Of a stretch of DNA of 64,000 bases, positions 1-9,766 are shown in pieces. The stretch is from positions 1 to 64,000 of the forward strand of contig FMBT01000391.1 in NCBI GenBank assembly GCA_900095095.1, read 5' to 3'. Both the position numbers and the translations under genes were made by a program. Numbering within the stretch: the stretch's first letter is position 1; each line of letters begins with the position of its first letter. This stretch comes from Fragilariopsis cylindrus CCMP1102. Its lineage: Eukaryota > Bacillariophyta > Bacillariophyceae > Bacillariales > Bacillariaceae. Below the pieces are notes generated by a model. It was not told the origin of the DNA. It saw only the letters and a program-made list of their open reading frames with translations, and did not search any database.

Positions 1-163
1 TCTCCTGCTTTTGCACGTTGTTGTTGTGATTGGATTGGATGATGATGATGATTGCTTCTTTATTACTTTTGAAGGAGCAGTAGTAGTAGTAGTAGTAGTA
101 GTAACTTTTGAAGGATTGGTTGTTGCAGTCGTAGTCATGGTCACAGCAGCAGTCTTTCTTTCA

Positions 164-198
<35 letters not shown>

Positions 199-1070
199 AT
201 CGTTGGGACCTTTAATTTTGGTAATATTAGTAGTATAATAGTAGTACATGATCCTGCTACTACTACTGGAGCTGTTACTAATTTTCTGATACTACTATTG
301 GTATAGATTCTTCTGGCATACCAGTTGTTGTTACTGTCGCAACTACCGCCGCTGCTGCCGCCGGTCGTCGTGCTGCTGCTGCTGCTGATGATGATGATGG
401 TAATGGAGCACCAGTATTATTTGCATCTTCATTGGAAGAAGAATCGAAGGCAGTAGTAGTAGTAGCAGCCAAGCCATAGCCATAGCCATAGTAGCAGTTA
501 CCACTGTTGTCGACTCATCACATCTGCTTCTTTTGTGGTGTTTCCCTGTGATTCTTCGCCTTCGCCAACAACAACAACAACAACAATAGCTTCCGCTAAT
601 GCTATTTTTGATGCAGTTGTAGCAGTTGCAGTTGCAGCAGTTGCAGTTGTAGCAGTAGATTCAGTTCTTCTATCCTATTCCTATTTCTACTCCTGTTTCT
701 ACTTCTTCCTGTTGATTATGTTGATGCTCTTCTTGATGTGGCTGCTCTTCGTGATGCTCTTGTGGATGTTTGCCGGAGTAGAGCCTCATCGTCAACGTAA
801 ACGTCAACGTCAACGTCGATGTGACTACTATTTACTTCAATAAAAATTTCATCGAGATCTTCATCTTCTTCATCATCATTATCATTATCTTGTTCATCTT
901 CTTCATCTCATTATCTTCTTGTTCTTGTTGATCTTGATCTTGATGTTCTGATGTTGTTGGCAGCAGCGGTAGTGGTAGCAGTCCACTACTAGAATCGTAA
1001 AAGGTATTACTATTATCTTCTTCTTCTTCGTCATCGTCATCAGCATCAGCATCGTTGCTGTGGTCCATTA
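1..1070. other. Trinucleotide-rich low-complexity region, possible minus-strand gene 5' end
   Basis: The stretch is built from GTA, CAT/CGT, TTG and TTC triplet runs, so many frames are open on both strands and mean little. The best coding hint is on the minus strand from an ATG at 1068. It begins MDHSND and runs into an acidic Asp/Glu tract, and a second minus-strand frame (about 720-890) continues with similar acidic and Ser/Arg-rich residues. A further minus-strand piece at 278-472 is Ala/Thr/Ser-rich. Such runs are common inside real genes of this window, so this may be a gene broken by repeat-length change or with unseen introns. I recognise no domain and cannot give a reliable model. 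Confidence 0.35.
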
Positions 1071-1815
1071 TCTTTTTGTTGTTGATGTTGTTGTTGTTGT
1101 TGTAGACTGACTACTAGAGAAAAGCAAAGCAAAGGGAGTGATTTGATTTTTTATTTCAATTCATTCAGAGTCACACAATTCGAGAAATGAAGGGATGCTG
1201 TGTTATCGTCGTCGAACGGTGTGCGATGTTGATTTGAATGCAGTACTTGAGATCTTGATTATTAAATTTGATGTGCGTGGTTTTGTTGTCAGATTTGAAA
1301 AATTTGCATCCCCTTCTTCTTCTGCTCATCATAATTTTACTTCAAACCAAGCGCCTGGCTGCGCCGCTTGCCCTTGCACGCTACGTACGAACGTACGTAC
1401 GTACGTACGTACTATACATACTATATTACATACCTACTAGTATGCCAGAAAAAACGCCAACTCTTTTTTTTTTGGTTCTCTTACCGCATCGGTATGCGAT
1501 CGTCTAAGGCACATCCATCATCATCGCTCATTTCAAAATAAATCCTTTGCCTACGATACCGGTAGGTAGTAATGTCCCGAAAAAAAAGAAAAGTGTGTCG
1601 TTGCTTACTGCCCACAGACATAAACAGCTCTAGCAACTAGATAGATAGTCTAAGAAAAACAACGTACGGAGATCAAGTACAACTAAAATGAAAAGATTTT
1701 ATTTTTGATCTTCTATTTGAAAACAGAATGAATAGAGACGGAATACACGTAATAAAGCACATACCGTGATTAAGGTTTGAGAGCGAACTAACATTACTAC
1801 TGTACTACAACTAAG
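1071..1815. other. Intergenic spacer with ACGT microsatellite
   Basis: No gene is visible. An (ACGT)n run lies at about 1383-1411. The stretch just before 1816 is the presumed promoter and 5' UTR of the next gene, but no clear TATA or Inr element stands out. Confidence 0.5.
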
Positions 1816-3537
1816 ATGACAATAATAAATGTGAAATTACTGCCGCATCTGCAGCCATCGTCGACACTGCCATCTGGATCTGATGGTGAAAATAATAATC
1901 AAATAATAATAATAAATCGTACTAAATCCAAAACGAAGAAAGAAAAGAAAAAGAAGAATAAGAAGAAAAGGAAAAGGGATGACAATAACGACAATGATGA
2001 CAATGATGACGAGATCAATAATGAGATGTATGCTGGTGTAGAGACACATAAAAAGAAAAAGAAGAAACGGACAAAAAATCGTTGTCGTTCGTCCGATGCT
2101 ACTGCTGCTGCTGCTGCTACGCATGCCGCTCATGGTGCTACTACTGATAGCACTGCAACAACGTGTACTGGTAGTGATTGCGAACAAAGAGCCAACAAAA
2201 AGAAGAAAAGTAAGGAAAGGAAAAAGAAGAGGAAGGAGCCGAAGAAAAGTAAGAACGATGACAATGATTCTATAAATTCTAATAAATCATCATCATCGAA
2301 CAAAATTAGCAAGACAAAGAAGAAACAGAAAAAACGAAAGAATGATAAAGAAAATGTAGACAAAAAAGACAAAGATATCATCGATGCATCTTCTTCTACT
2401 CGATTTATCAGCAACAACCTCAGTAATCAAACTAATACCAAATGCAGTAGCGATAGAGAGACCACTGATCGTGGCGATAACACATCATCACTATCACGTC
2501 ATATTAGCAGCACGAAAAAAGATGATGGTGGTGTATTTTCATCATCTTCCTCTGCGAATGATGTTGTTGGCCGTCCTTCGATTGCTCCACATGCTACAGC
2601 ACGTCGCTTGAAAGATCTCAGTAGAAATCGTCGTAAACGGAAAAATGGTACAGCAATTATTGTACCCGGTACATCAAGTGGAATGATGAAGTTTAACAAC
2701 AATACATCATCAAATAATAGTAAGAGACAAAAGGTATCTTATGGAACTGGTACTTCTTTTTCTGATACAAGAAATTACTACGGCACTACGAATAATGAGC
2801 AAGCAGTGTTGAATTTCACTAACAACGATGCTAGTAACGAACCACGGGGACGAGTACGAACGATTAGTGTAAGGAATCGTACAGCTAATATCCTGCCCGA
2901 AGGGGGATTGGTAGCATGCCACCGTCGTCGTCCAAAACAAAATGTTCAAGCAACTGAAATTATACCCGAATACAAGGCGGTGGTAGAACAACAACGAGCT
3001 TTAATAGAGAAGAAAGCACTAACGAATACCACAATTGATGACGATATCGCTGTAGAAGATGCACCAAAAAACAAGACGAGGACGTTAGATTCAACTTTTA
3101 CTGAATGGCAAAAACAAGCTTGGGAGAACACGTTTCAATTGCTGATCGAATACAAAAAGGCAAATGATGGATCGACTGTGGTACCGCAAGAATATAATGA
3201 GAATGCTGAGCTTGGACATTGGGTTCATAAACAACGAAGGTCGTACATTACAAAAGAATTATCAAAATATCGTATCGATCGTTTGAATACCATAGGATTT
3301 GTATGGCAGATAAATATTTTTGTACCGTGGATAGAAATGTACGAACGTCTTGTTTCTTATAGACAACAATTTGGGACAACGGCGGTCCCACAAATATATA
3401 ATGAAGATCCGGCACTTGGATCTTGGGTTAACACCCAACGAAAAAATTGCAAGAAAAAAGATCGCATACAACTTTTACAAGATATCAATTTCGTTTGGTG
3501 CGCTATAGGGGGTAGGAAAAGTAGTAGAAATCGCTAG
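1816..3537 (+). CDS. Helicase-associated (HA) domain protein with long basic low-complexity N-terminus
   Basis: This is a single open frame of 573 residues. Residues 1 to about 420 are disordered and very rich in Lys/Arg, Ser, Asn and Asp, with many KKKRKK-like stretches that could act as nuclear localisation signals. The C-terminus holds two helicase-associated repeats (Pfam HA family), at about 434-496 and 502-562. Each has the pattern W...F..L..Y....G....VP..Y......LG.WV..QR, seen here as LGHWVHKQRR and LGSWVNTQRK. No helicase motor is present; stand-alone HA proteins are frequent in diatoms and other stramenopiles. A role in nucleic-acid binding in the nucleus is inferred from the family and the charge. 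The exact target is unknown. The ATG at 1816 is the first in frame and no intron is needed. Confidence 0.8.
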   Translation: MTIINVKLLPHLQPSSTLPSGSDGENNNQIIIINRTKSKTKKEKKKKNKKKRKRDDNNDNDDNDDEINNEMYAGVETHKKKKKKRTKNRCRSSDATAAAAATHAAHGATTDSTATTCTGSDCEQRANKKKKSKERKKKRKEPKKSKNDDNDSINSNKSSSSNKISKTKKKQKKRKNDKENVDKKDKDIIDASSSTRFISNNLSNQTNTKCSSDRETTDRGDNTSSLSRHISSTKKDDGGVFSSSSSANDVVGRPSIAPHATARRLKDLSRNRRKRKNGTAIIVPGTSSGMMKFNNNTSSNNSKRQKVSYGTGTSFSDTRNYYGTTNNEQAVLNFTNNDASNEPRGRVRTISVRNRTANILPEGGLVACHRRRPKQNVQATEIIPEYKAVVEQQRALIEKKALTNTTIDDDIAVEDAPKNKTRTLDSTFTEWQKQAWENTFQLLIEYKKANDGSTVVPQEYNENAELGHWVHKQRRSYITKELSKYRIDRLNTIGFVWQINIFVPWIEMYERLVSYRQQFGTTAVPQIYNEDPALGSWVNTQRKNCKKKDRIQLLQDINFVWCAIGGRKSSRNR

Positions 3538-3645
3538 TAACTTTAAGTTTAGTAGATCAAATTTTATGATTACACTGTTGAATACTTGTGAGACCTCTCC
3601 ATTCGTTGTATTGTCTCATTAAGATGATGGGATAATTTTCTATTT

Positions 3646-3740
3646 CAACTCTTAATAATTTCAAGAATTTTCCTTGTCGCGAGCCTATCGCGCATACAAA
3701 AAAGTCCACGTCTCACGTCCATCCGGAACACGCCCCATGT
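3646..3740 (+). repeat. Dispersed repeat, second copy near 47.7 kb
   Basis: This segment contains CTTAATAATTTCAAGAATTT, then TGTCGCGAG..TATCGCGCAT. It matches 47705-47815 over roughly 90 bases with small indels, in the same orientation. The two copies are about 44 kb apart. Neither copy has an obvious coding frame. Confidence 0.6.
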
Positions 3741-3796
3741 GCTATGCTTGAGCTTACTGTTGGTGTGATGGCTTGATGCACAACAAATGTAGCATT

Positions 3797-4080
3797 TTGA
3801 AGCACTTGTTGCTGCTGCAGCATCAGCTGCTGTTGAATGAAATGTGCAAATTGCTGTACAGTCATGCTGCATTTACTACTGGTGTTGTGGCATAATGTGA
3901 AAATGTGGCACTTTTTGAAGTCACTTGTTGCTGCAGCAGCAGTTTAATGATCTATGCATGCATCTTGCTACACAAGAAGAATGTTGCACTTACTGTTGTT
4001 GTGGCATGCTGTACAAATAAATGTCACAATTCGCAATCTTGAAGCACTGGTTGCTGCAATAGCTGCTGCCAATGAATTGT
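3797..4080 (+). repeat. Degenerate tandem repeat, about 122-base unit
   Basis: Three imperfect units start near 3797, 3917 and 4041. Each begins TTGAAG(T)CACT(T/G)GTTGCTGC, continues through CAG/CTG-rich sequence, and the first two go on to TGTTGTGGCAT. The GCTGCTG cores make them look like minisatellite DNA rather than genes. Confidence 0.6.
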
Positions 4081-5253
4081 GAATCAATTGTCCACTTGCC
4101 GTGCACTCACATATATATGTTATGAAAATCATCAACTCACAACTGGTATATAGTGGTCCCCCTCCTAGCTAAGTAATAGTAGTTAAACATTTCAATTAAT
4201 GAGAATGATTTGCTATTTAAAAGTAAGATATCTGGTTCCACCCTGGTGATAGTGGTTTTGTGTTATGTTTATCATCTCCTGTACCCATAGGCCCCTCCCA
4301 AGGTGAGTTTTTTTGACCATGCACCTCACGTCAACGGAAAAAAACTAAGAAGGAGGTGCACCTCTTGCTTCTCTATCATTTTGGTTGGAATGTCTTTCTT
4401 CCTCTATTATAATACTGAATTAAGAGGAAGCACACTTCCTGCTTCTTCATCATTTTGGATTGTCTTTGTTCTCCCAGTATTTCCTCTTTATTATGCTTGT
4501 TGATACTACTACATATTCTACCAGCATATGTCAGTAGAGGGATGCAGTATATCTAGTATAGTTTGTATGTGAGTGGACTTGTTGGACGAGAAAAGTCTGT
4601 ACAAATAAGTCCTAGAACGTTCCTGATACGGGTGCACTTGTCAATGATGTCTAGAAAGATAATATATTATAGAGAAGTTTCATCGAAAAAATGTCGTGTT
4701 GCTATGGTTTTTGTACCATTCTAGAATATAGTCCTTTATAAATTGAATTATTATTGCTCAGAATCTGGAAGAGGGGTCCATGCTGATTCATGCTGTGCAT
4801 GTGTTTTTTGAAACAATTTTGTAAAATGGGGTGTTCAGTGAATTGGTGAAAACTAATGTTGTTGGAGATTCTGGAGATGTTCTTCTTCTAGAGGTATTCT
4901 AACTTGTTCCGGCATTATTCTTCCATAATTTATTCAGCCTTTTATGAGAGATTCAAACAACCACATTAAGACTATTTGGTGGTACCACTCTGCTGACTAA
5001 AGGAAGCTTACTAAAATATGATGTGTTGCAGCCACAACATATGCACAAAGACCTAGCAAACAATGTCATAATATTAAGAAAATTACTAGGTTGGTTGGTT
5101 GCACTATATACTTTCTGGTTACTGTTACCCCCCCCCTGTCACCCCCCCTGTCCTCCCCCCCGCCCCAGTGCAACACATTCCTCCTATCTATCCACAGCCT
5201 CCTACGCTACCTAGTATAGGCCTGCCTGCCTCAACATCTTGTGAACTGCTTTC

Positions 5254-5530
5254 AGGAGGTACACACAATGTTCTAGTACACTATGTGGATGATTGTGCAC
5301 CCAGCCTATCTGGTGCTGTCCTCTGCAACCCTTTCAAATGAGAAATTTGGTTGTTCTGTGCGCGCATCAACAGCAAAACGAATTTTATTTCTCAACCACA
5401 GGAACAGAAAAGTTGTAGGAGGCACACACAATGTTCTAGTGCACTTTGTGGATGATTGTGCACCCAACCTATCTAATGTGTTATCCTTTGCAACCCTTTC
5501 ATATATTATGAGACATTTTGCTGTTCATTT
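5254..5530 (+). repeat. Two units of an interspersed repeat also found inverted at 44.7 kb
   Basis: Two units spaced 163 bases apart start at 5254 and 5417. They share AGGAGG(T/C)ACACACAATG, then TTCTAGT(A/G)CACT, then GGATGATTGTGCACCC and TGCAACCCTTTCA. Three units of the same family lie in inverse orientation at 44680-45140. Confidence 0.7.
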
Positions 5531-6743
5531 CTGATCAAAATCTTGTGGTTTCCCCCCCTTCTACAACAGTGAAATGAATTTCAAAACATACCCATATCTG
5601 CCGGTAGGAGTCTGCTGCACCAAAAAAAAAAACCCATCTCCATACTACTTTCTCTAAGATAAAATTATACAGCTTGTATTTGTTACTGTCATTTCTATAT
5701 TCTAAAATAAGAAATAAACACACCATCCAACAACACTTTACACAGTAAAACTATTATAGCCCAAAACACAGCCCTTCGTTATCACTATTTACACATACCA
5801 CCAGGAAAATTATTTAGTTTGCAGAATTGATTCACTGTCCTCACTAGGACCTATTACTTGTGAATGGAGAGCATCATCATCCCAAACCCACCATTATTTT
5901 GGATGTGATTGCAGTTTACCCCTGTTTTAGAAAATATATCTCATGATAAAAAGCAATCAAGGACCGTAATTAAAATAGTCACTGTTGGTTGGAAAATACT
6001 CCCACACCAATCTTGACAGGAACATCTGCATAAATACTCATAGCATCAACTAAACCAACTAAAGCCCTTGTTAATAGGGCCTCTGGTTCATATGGTTTAT
6101 ACTGGATTTAAGCTAATTAGCTAATGTAGGGTAAAAATCAGTTTTTGGCCCTTGGCGAAGACCTTGTTTACCAATGTCATGTGGCAGACATAACAATTGA
6201 TTAAACATATGATGGGCTTTGTGTCTTTATATTCTGGAAAATGTTTTTTTAGCAAAAATAATAGCCGCAAGAAATTTACTAGTAACATGGTTCGGTGTGT
6301 TAAAGGCTAGTCATTGCACATGAGCTGAAGGAGTGCCTATCTTTGGACCATTATTTATTACACACATGATAAGCTAGAGGAACTCTCCCTGACAAATAAG
6401 AAGCATTTTCTTGGAAGTTCTCCCTGCTTTGTGTCCTGAACAAGATATCTCATAAAAAGCTGATGTGTGCTGTGTAGTGTGTGAGCCTACATTGTGAGAT
6501 ACCAGTAGGCTTACAGGACTAAGGAATATGATAGTTCTCCATCCAATAGGTCAATTGTAAACTTTATAGTTTGTTTTCCCCAAAAAATGACTGTTCAGGT
6601 GTATATACTTGATGCTAAAATTGTTTTTATATACTAGACTAACAAATAATACAAGTAAAATTTGGGCATGATTTAGTTTTTATATTGAGAATTCATTTGG
6701 GGCTATACCTGATAGTGTAGAGGTAATAAATTCTTTTGTCTGT

Positions 6744-8282
6744 CTACAATAGCCCATTACGGGAGCTTCCGTGAGTACTGTTCTGATCTGAAGACCACAA
6801 CCAACTATCCATTGCAAGGTAGAATGGGTCAATGGCAGGCTGCCATAGGTGTGGTGAGTAGCAGTAGTGTGTGCAGTCTGTGTGACGTGCGCAACAATTT
6901 GTGGCACCTTGATGTGCATCTGGCCGAGCAGCAATGGCTCCACTATTTGCAGGGAGCCATTGTACACCTTCGGTCGACTCTACAGTGGACCGAGCCAATT
7001 GATTGAAGTTGTGCATTCCAACCGACATGCTGTCTCCAAGGGGTTTTAATAGATCGCTCTGAATTCGGGATGAGTTAAGGGGTAGGCAAGTGAACTTTGA
7101 GCGATTCGTTGCCGTTAGCAACCCATCATATGACCCATCCGGCATATCGAAATGTTGGGGCAAAGATTCAAGGAACAAGACCAATGAATTAGGATTCAGG
7201 GCGCTGTAATTTCCGAGTGCCGTGACCATTTCGCGCATTTCCGTCTGAAATCTGGGAACGGCATGCCAGTGTACACCCATTTGCGCAATCACAATATCTG
7301 GTTTCGTTTCATTTAGCTTTGCGGAGATTGCTCCCGTGGCAGAAATAGGAATCCCACGGGGGCAACATTGATTGTACAACGGTTTCTTGTATGGCGGGGG
7401 GCAAATACTGTTCGGATAAATGGCTGATACAATGGTGGGCGCACTCGCCCAAGCAGACGACATGTTTAAGAACTGAAACGGAAAAGCACAGAACCCACGC
7501 TCATCATACTCGAAAAATGATGTTGATTTGTTGTAAAATTCCGACCATGTTGACCTCTCTGTTGGGAAGAGACTCGGTTTGCTGCTGTGTGCGTCGAGGA
7601 GCATTGCATTCAACCAGTGGTGACCGACACTGTCACCAATAAAAAATATATGTTTTCCTTGTAACAGTGACGCGCCCTGTGCACGAAGCTGTTGCTCGTA
7701 AGTCTCGCACCAGCTATTGTTAGATGCGCGAGTGTACGTGACCGAGTCTATTGCTGCGTTGCAACAGCCCACTGCGTTGGAAGGCAGAGGCCATGCCGTG
7801 GGACACTTGTAATCATGATTTGCTCGGGGCTCCCACTTCTTTCCTAGAGAACACTCTTTGGCTCTGACACCGGGATCCGTATTCTTAAAAGCAAATTCGA
7901 TTGACCTCTGATTTTCTTGACCATTGTCTTTTTCTGCTTGTGCGGTGGGGTTATCATGGTCTTGTTCTTGATCAATAGCTATTGCGTCGTGTCTTGTGAG
8001 AGAATCTTCTGTGACATCCTCTGCGGAACTATTTGCTAGTAGCATTTCCGGTTGTATAGGCACTAGTTTCTCTCTCTCTGTGTGTGTGTGTGTGTCGACA
8101 ATCTTCTCTATCGCGGGGATTGTGGCCTTCGAGACACTGCTTACGGTCATAACATTCTTCCGGATACCCACCACACAAATCGTCCCAATGCACACGAACA
8201 AGGTGATGGATCGCCACCGGAAGCCTGGTGTCTTCCAGTCATCTCTCGTCGTGTTGCTCTTTCGCTTTATGATGAGCTTCAT
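6744..8282 (-). CDS. Type II membrane PC-esterase / SGNH-family protein (TBL-like)
   Basis: This 512-residue protein has a basic N-terminus and one membrane segment at residues 25-41 (SITLFVCIGTICVVGI), followed by a linker of about 100 residues. The luminal domain carries the GDS motif FFIGDSVGHH (Ser218) and a C-terminal DCTH (Asp469, His472). Together these form the Ser-Asp-His set of the PC-esterase/SGNH superfamily, which includes plant trichome-birefringence-like polysaccharide O-acetyltransferases. Many Cys and N-glycosylation sequons fit a Golgi or secreted location. A role in acyl or acetyl modification of a glycan is inferred; the substrate is unknown. A single exon covers the whole domain. 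Confidence 0.75.
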   Translation of the reverse strand: MKLIIKRKSNTTRDDWKTPGFRWRSITLFVCIGTICVVGIRKNVMTVSSVSKATIPAIEKIVDTHTHTEREKLVPIQPEMLLANSSAEDVTEDSLTRHDAIAIDQEQDHDNPTAQAEKDNGQENQRSIEFAFKNTDPGVRAKECSLGKKWEPRANHDYKCPTAWPLPSNAVGCCNAAIDSVTYTRASNNSWCETYEQQLRAQGASLLQGKHIFFIGDSVGHHWLNAMLLDAHSSKPSLFPTERSTWSEFYNKSTSFFEYDERGFCAFPFQFLNMSSAWASAPTIVSAIYPNSICPPPYKKPLYNQCCPRGIPISATGAISAKLNETKPDIVIAQMGVHWHAVPRFQTEMREMVTALGNYSALNPNSLVLFLESLPQHFDMPDGSYDGLLTATNRSKFTCLPLNSSRIQSDLLKPLGDSMSVGMHNFNQLARSTVESTEGVQWLPANSGAIAARPDAHQGATNCCARHTDCTHYCYSPHLWQPAIDPFYLAMDSWLWSSDQNSTHGSSRNGLL

Positions 8283-8839
8283 CTAAATGATTATTCATTA
8301 GATTTGTTCGTTTGTTGTTGTTGTTGTTGGTGTTGTTGTCTTCAAGCCGTAATGCTTTCCTTGGTATTGCCGTTACGTCGATAATTCAATTGTCATCGGG
8401 TATTTTGCAAAATACTCGCCAATCTACCGTATTACTAGTAGTAATTTATAAAGAGTGTATTTCTTAAAATGTATTTGTACACGCGAGTAAACTGTATGTT
8501 CTCTTTTGATTTTTCAAAAGACAAAATTCTTCGCAGCACGGCGCACCATAGTCACTCAAGACGAACGTACAGTACAGTCTTACGTAAATGTCCTATACGC
8601 GATTCGCTTGTTTTTAGAGAAAGTATACCAAATAAGCATACTTTTCAAAAGTACCAGTGTGTACTTTCCCATACTAATTACACTGCAATTTATTAGTACT
8701 GGGTTGTACTCAGTGAAATGTATACATATTTGAACAGCCCCTGGTATACTTTTCAGACACTTAGGACTACTGGTTAATCTCCAGTACTATTAATTACTTA
8801 GAGAAAAAATTGTCAATCAGCGCACAAAATTCAAAAATT

Positions 8840-9115
8840 TGATCTAGCTACAGTAGCTGCAAAAATAGAAAAAACTGTAGCTACTGTAGCTGCTGTAGCT
8901 AAATTCCACCAGCTAGACTAAACTAGCTAAACTAAACTAGCTAAAATGTAGCTACTCTAGCTACTCTAGCTACACTCACTCAACTAGCTAGACTACACAA
9001 GCTAAACTCAACTACACTTTGAAGTACTGTAGCTACATTTCACTAGCTACACTTCACTAGCTACATGCACTAGCTACACTACACTAGCTACACTTCACTA
9101 GCTACACTTCAGCTT
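8840..9115 (+). repeat. AGCTAC-based satellite-like array
   Basis: About 275 bases consist of variants of (T)AGCTAC(A/T)(C/G)T, including many ACTAGCTACACTTC units. AGCT is self-complementary, so the array can pair with itself on either strand. No gene is present. Confidence 0.8.
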
Positions 9116-9116
9116 C

Positions 9117-9322
9117 AAAAACATACGGAGAGACGACACTAGATATTTATAGTGGCTGCGTATGCATCCTATCTGGAGAAGAAAAAACACCGCATCCTAG
9201 CGAAGAACTACACAACTGATATTTACACGATATGAATTTATGGGCGCAGACCTAGGCTCAAAAATATACCGAGGGAGAACACTATATATTTGACAGTGCT
9301 AGCGTATGCATCCTATCTGAAA
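9117..9322 (+). repeat. Tandem duplication, 144-base spacing
   Basis: Two related stretches end in GCGTATGCATCCTATCTG, 144 bases apart. Both contain a (T/C)ACGGAGAGACGACACTA-like or diverged segment and an (A)TATTTATAGTG-like segment. They look like an old local duplication. Confidence 0.6.
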
Positions 9323-9766
9323 AATGTCCCCATTAAGATTCAAGATCTTCTACTATAATTTCTTTGTTGGCAAAGGGATGGTCATTATATTTGCTGTTGT
9401 TGCCGGGTTGTTTCAATATATACATAACTTATTCTCCAAAATCTGCGGCGCCTCTCATCCCTGTCTAAGAAATTCTGAGGAGTCAACTGTCAACCCGTCC
9501 TGGGTTGTTCCAATAGACGTGGTTTTACTAAGGTGTGCTTATAATACTGCCTACAGTATAGTAATATACAGTACCAGTACTAGTACTAGTACTAGAACAC
9601 ACAGTTATATTTGATCTTGTACTTGTGGTTGTGGGGCTGCTAAGGTGTGTCAAGCTTACTATGCCTGCATATGTAGATATGTTACTACTAAGGCGTGTAT
9701 TTAGCTTACTAGCTACAGTACTACAGTACTCTGTGGTACTACTACAAGTAGTACTCACAGTTACAT

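Larger units (their letters stand above)
3538..6743. other. Repeat-bearing intergenic spacer
   Basis: No convincing gene is seen in 3.2 kb. Besides the repeats listed separately, 4351-4497 holds two diverged copies of a pyrimidine-rich unit of about 80 bases. A C-rich, CT-rich tract lies at about 5130-5166. The rest is AT-rich DNA with only short open frames. Confidence 0.55.
8283..9766. other. Intergenic spacer rich in short tandem repeats
   Basis: This separates the PC-esterase start from the retroelement reading frame. Besides the listed repeats it has scattered AGTACTG/CAGTACT palindromes. Three copies of CTAAGG(T/C)GTG occur near 9529, 9640 and 9688. The last 200-400 bases may be the 5' UTR or promoter of the retroelement, but no 5' end can be fixed. 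Confidence 0.45.

Noticed and set aside
11-843. Plus-strand frames encoding Val, Ser or Leu runs
   Set aside because: They arise from triplet repeats that stay open in several frames on both strands, and show no domain or start context.
4303-4503. 66-residue frame with hydrophobic content
   Set aside because: It lies across two diverged copies of a pyrimidine-rich tandem unit, which explains the open frame.
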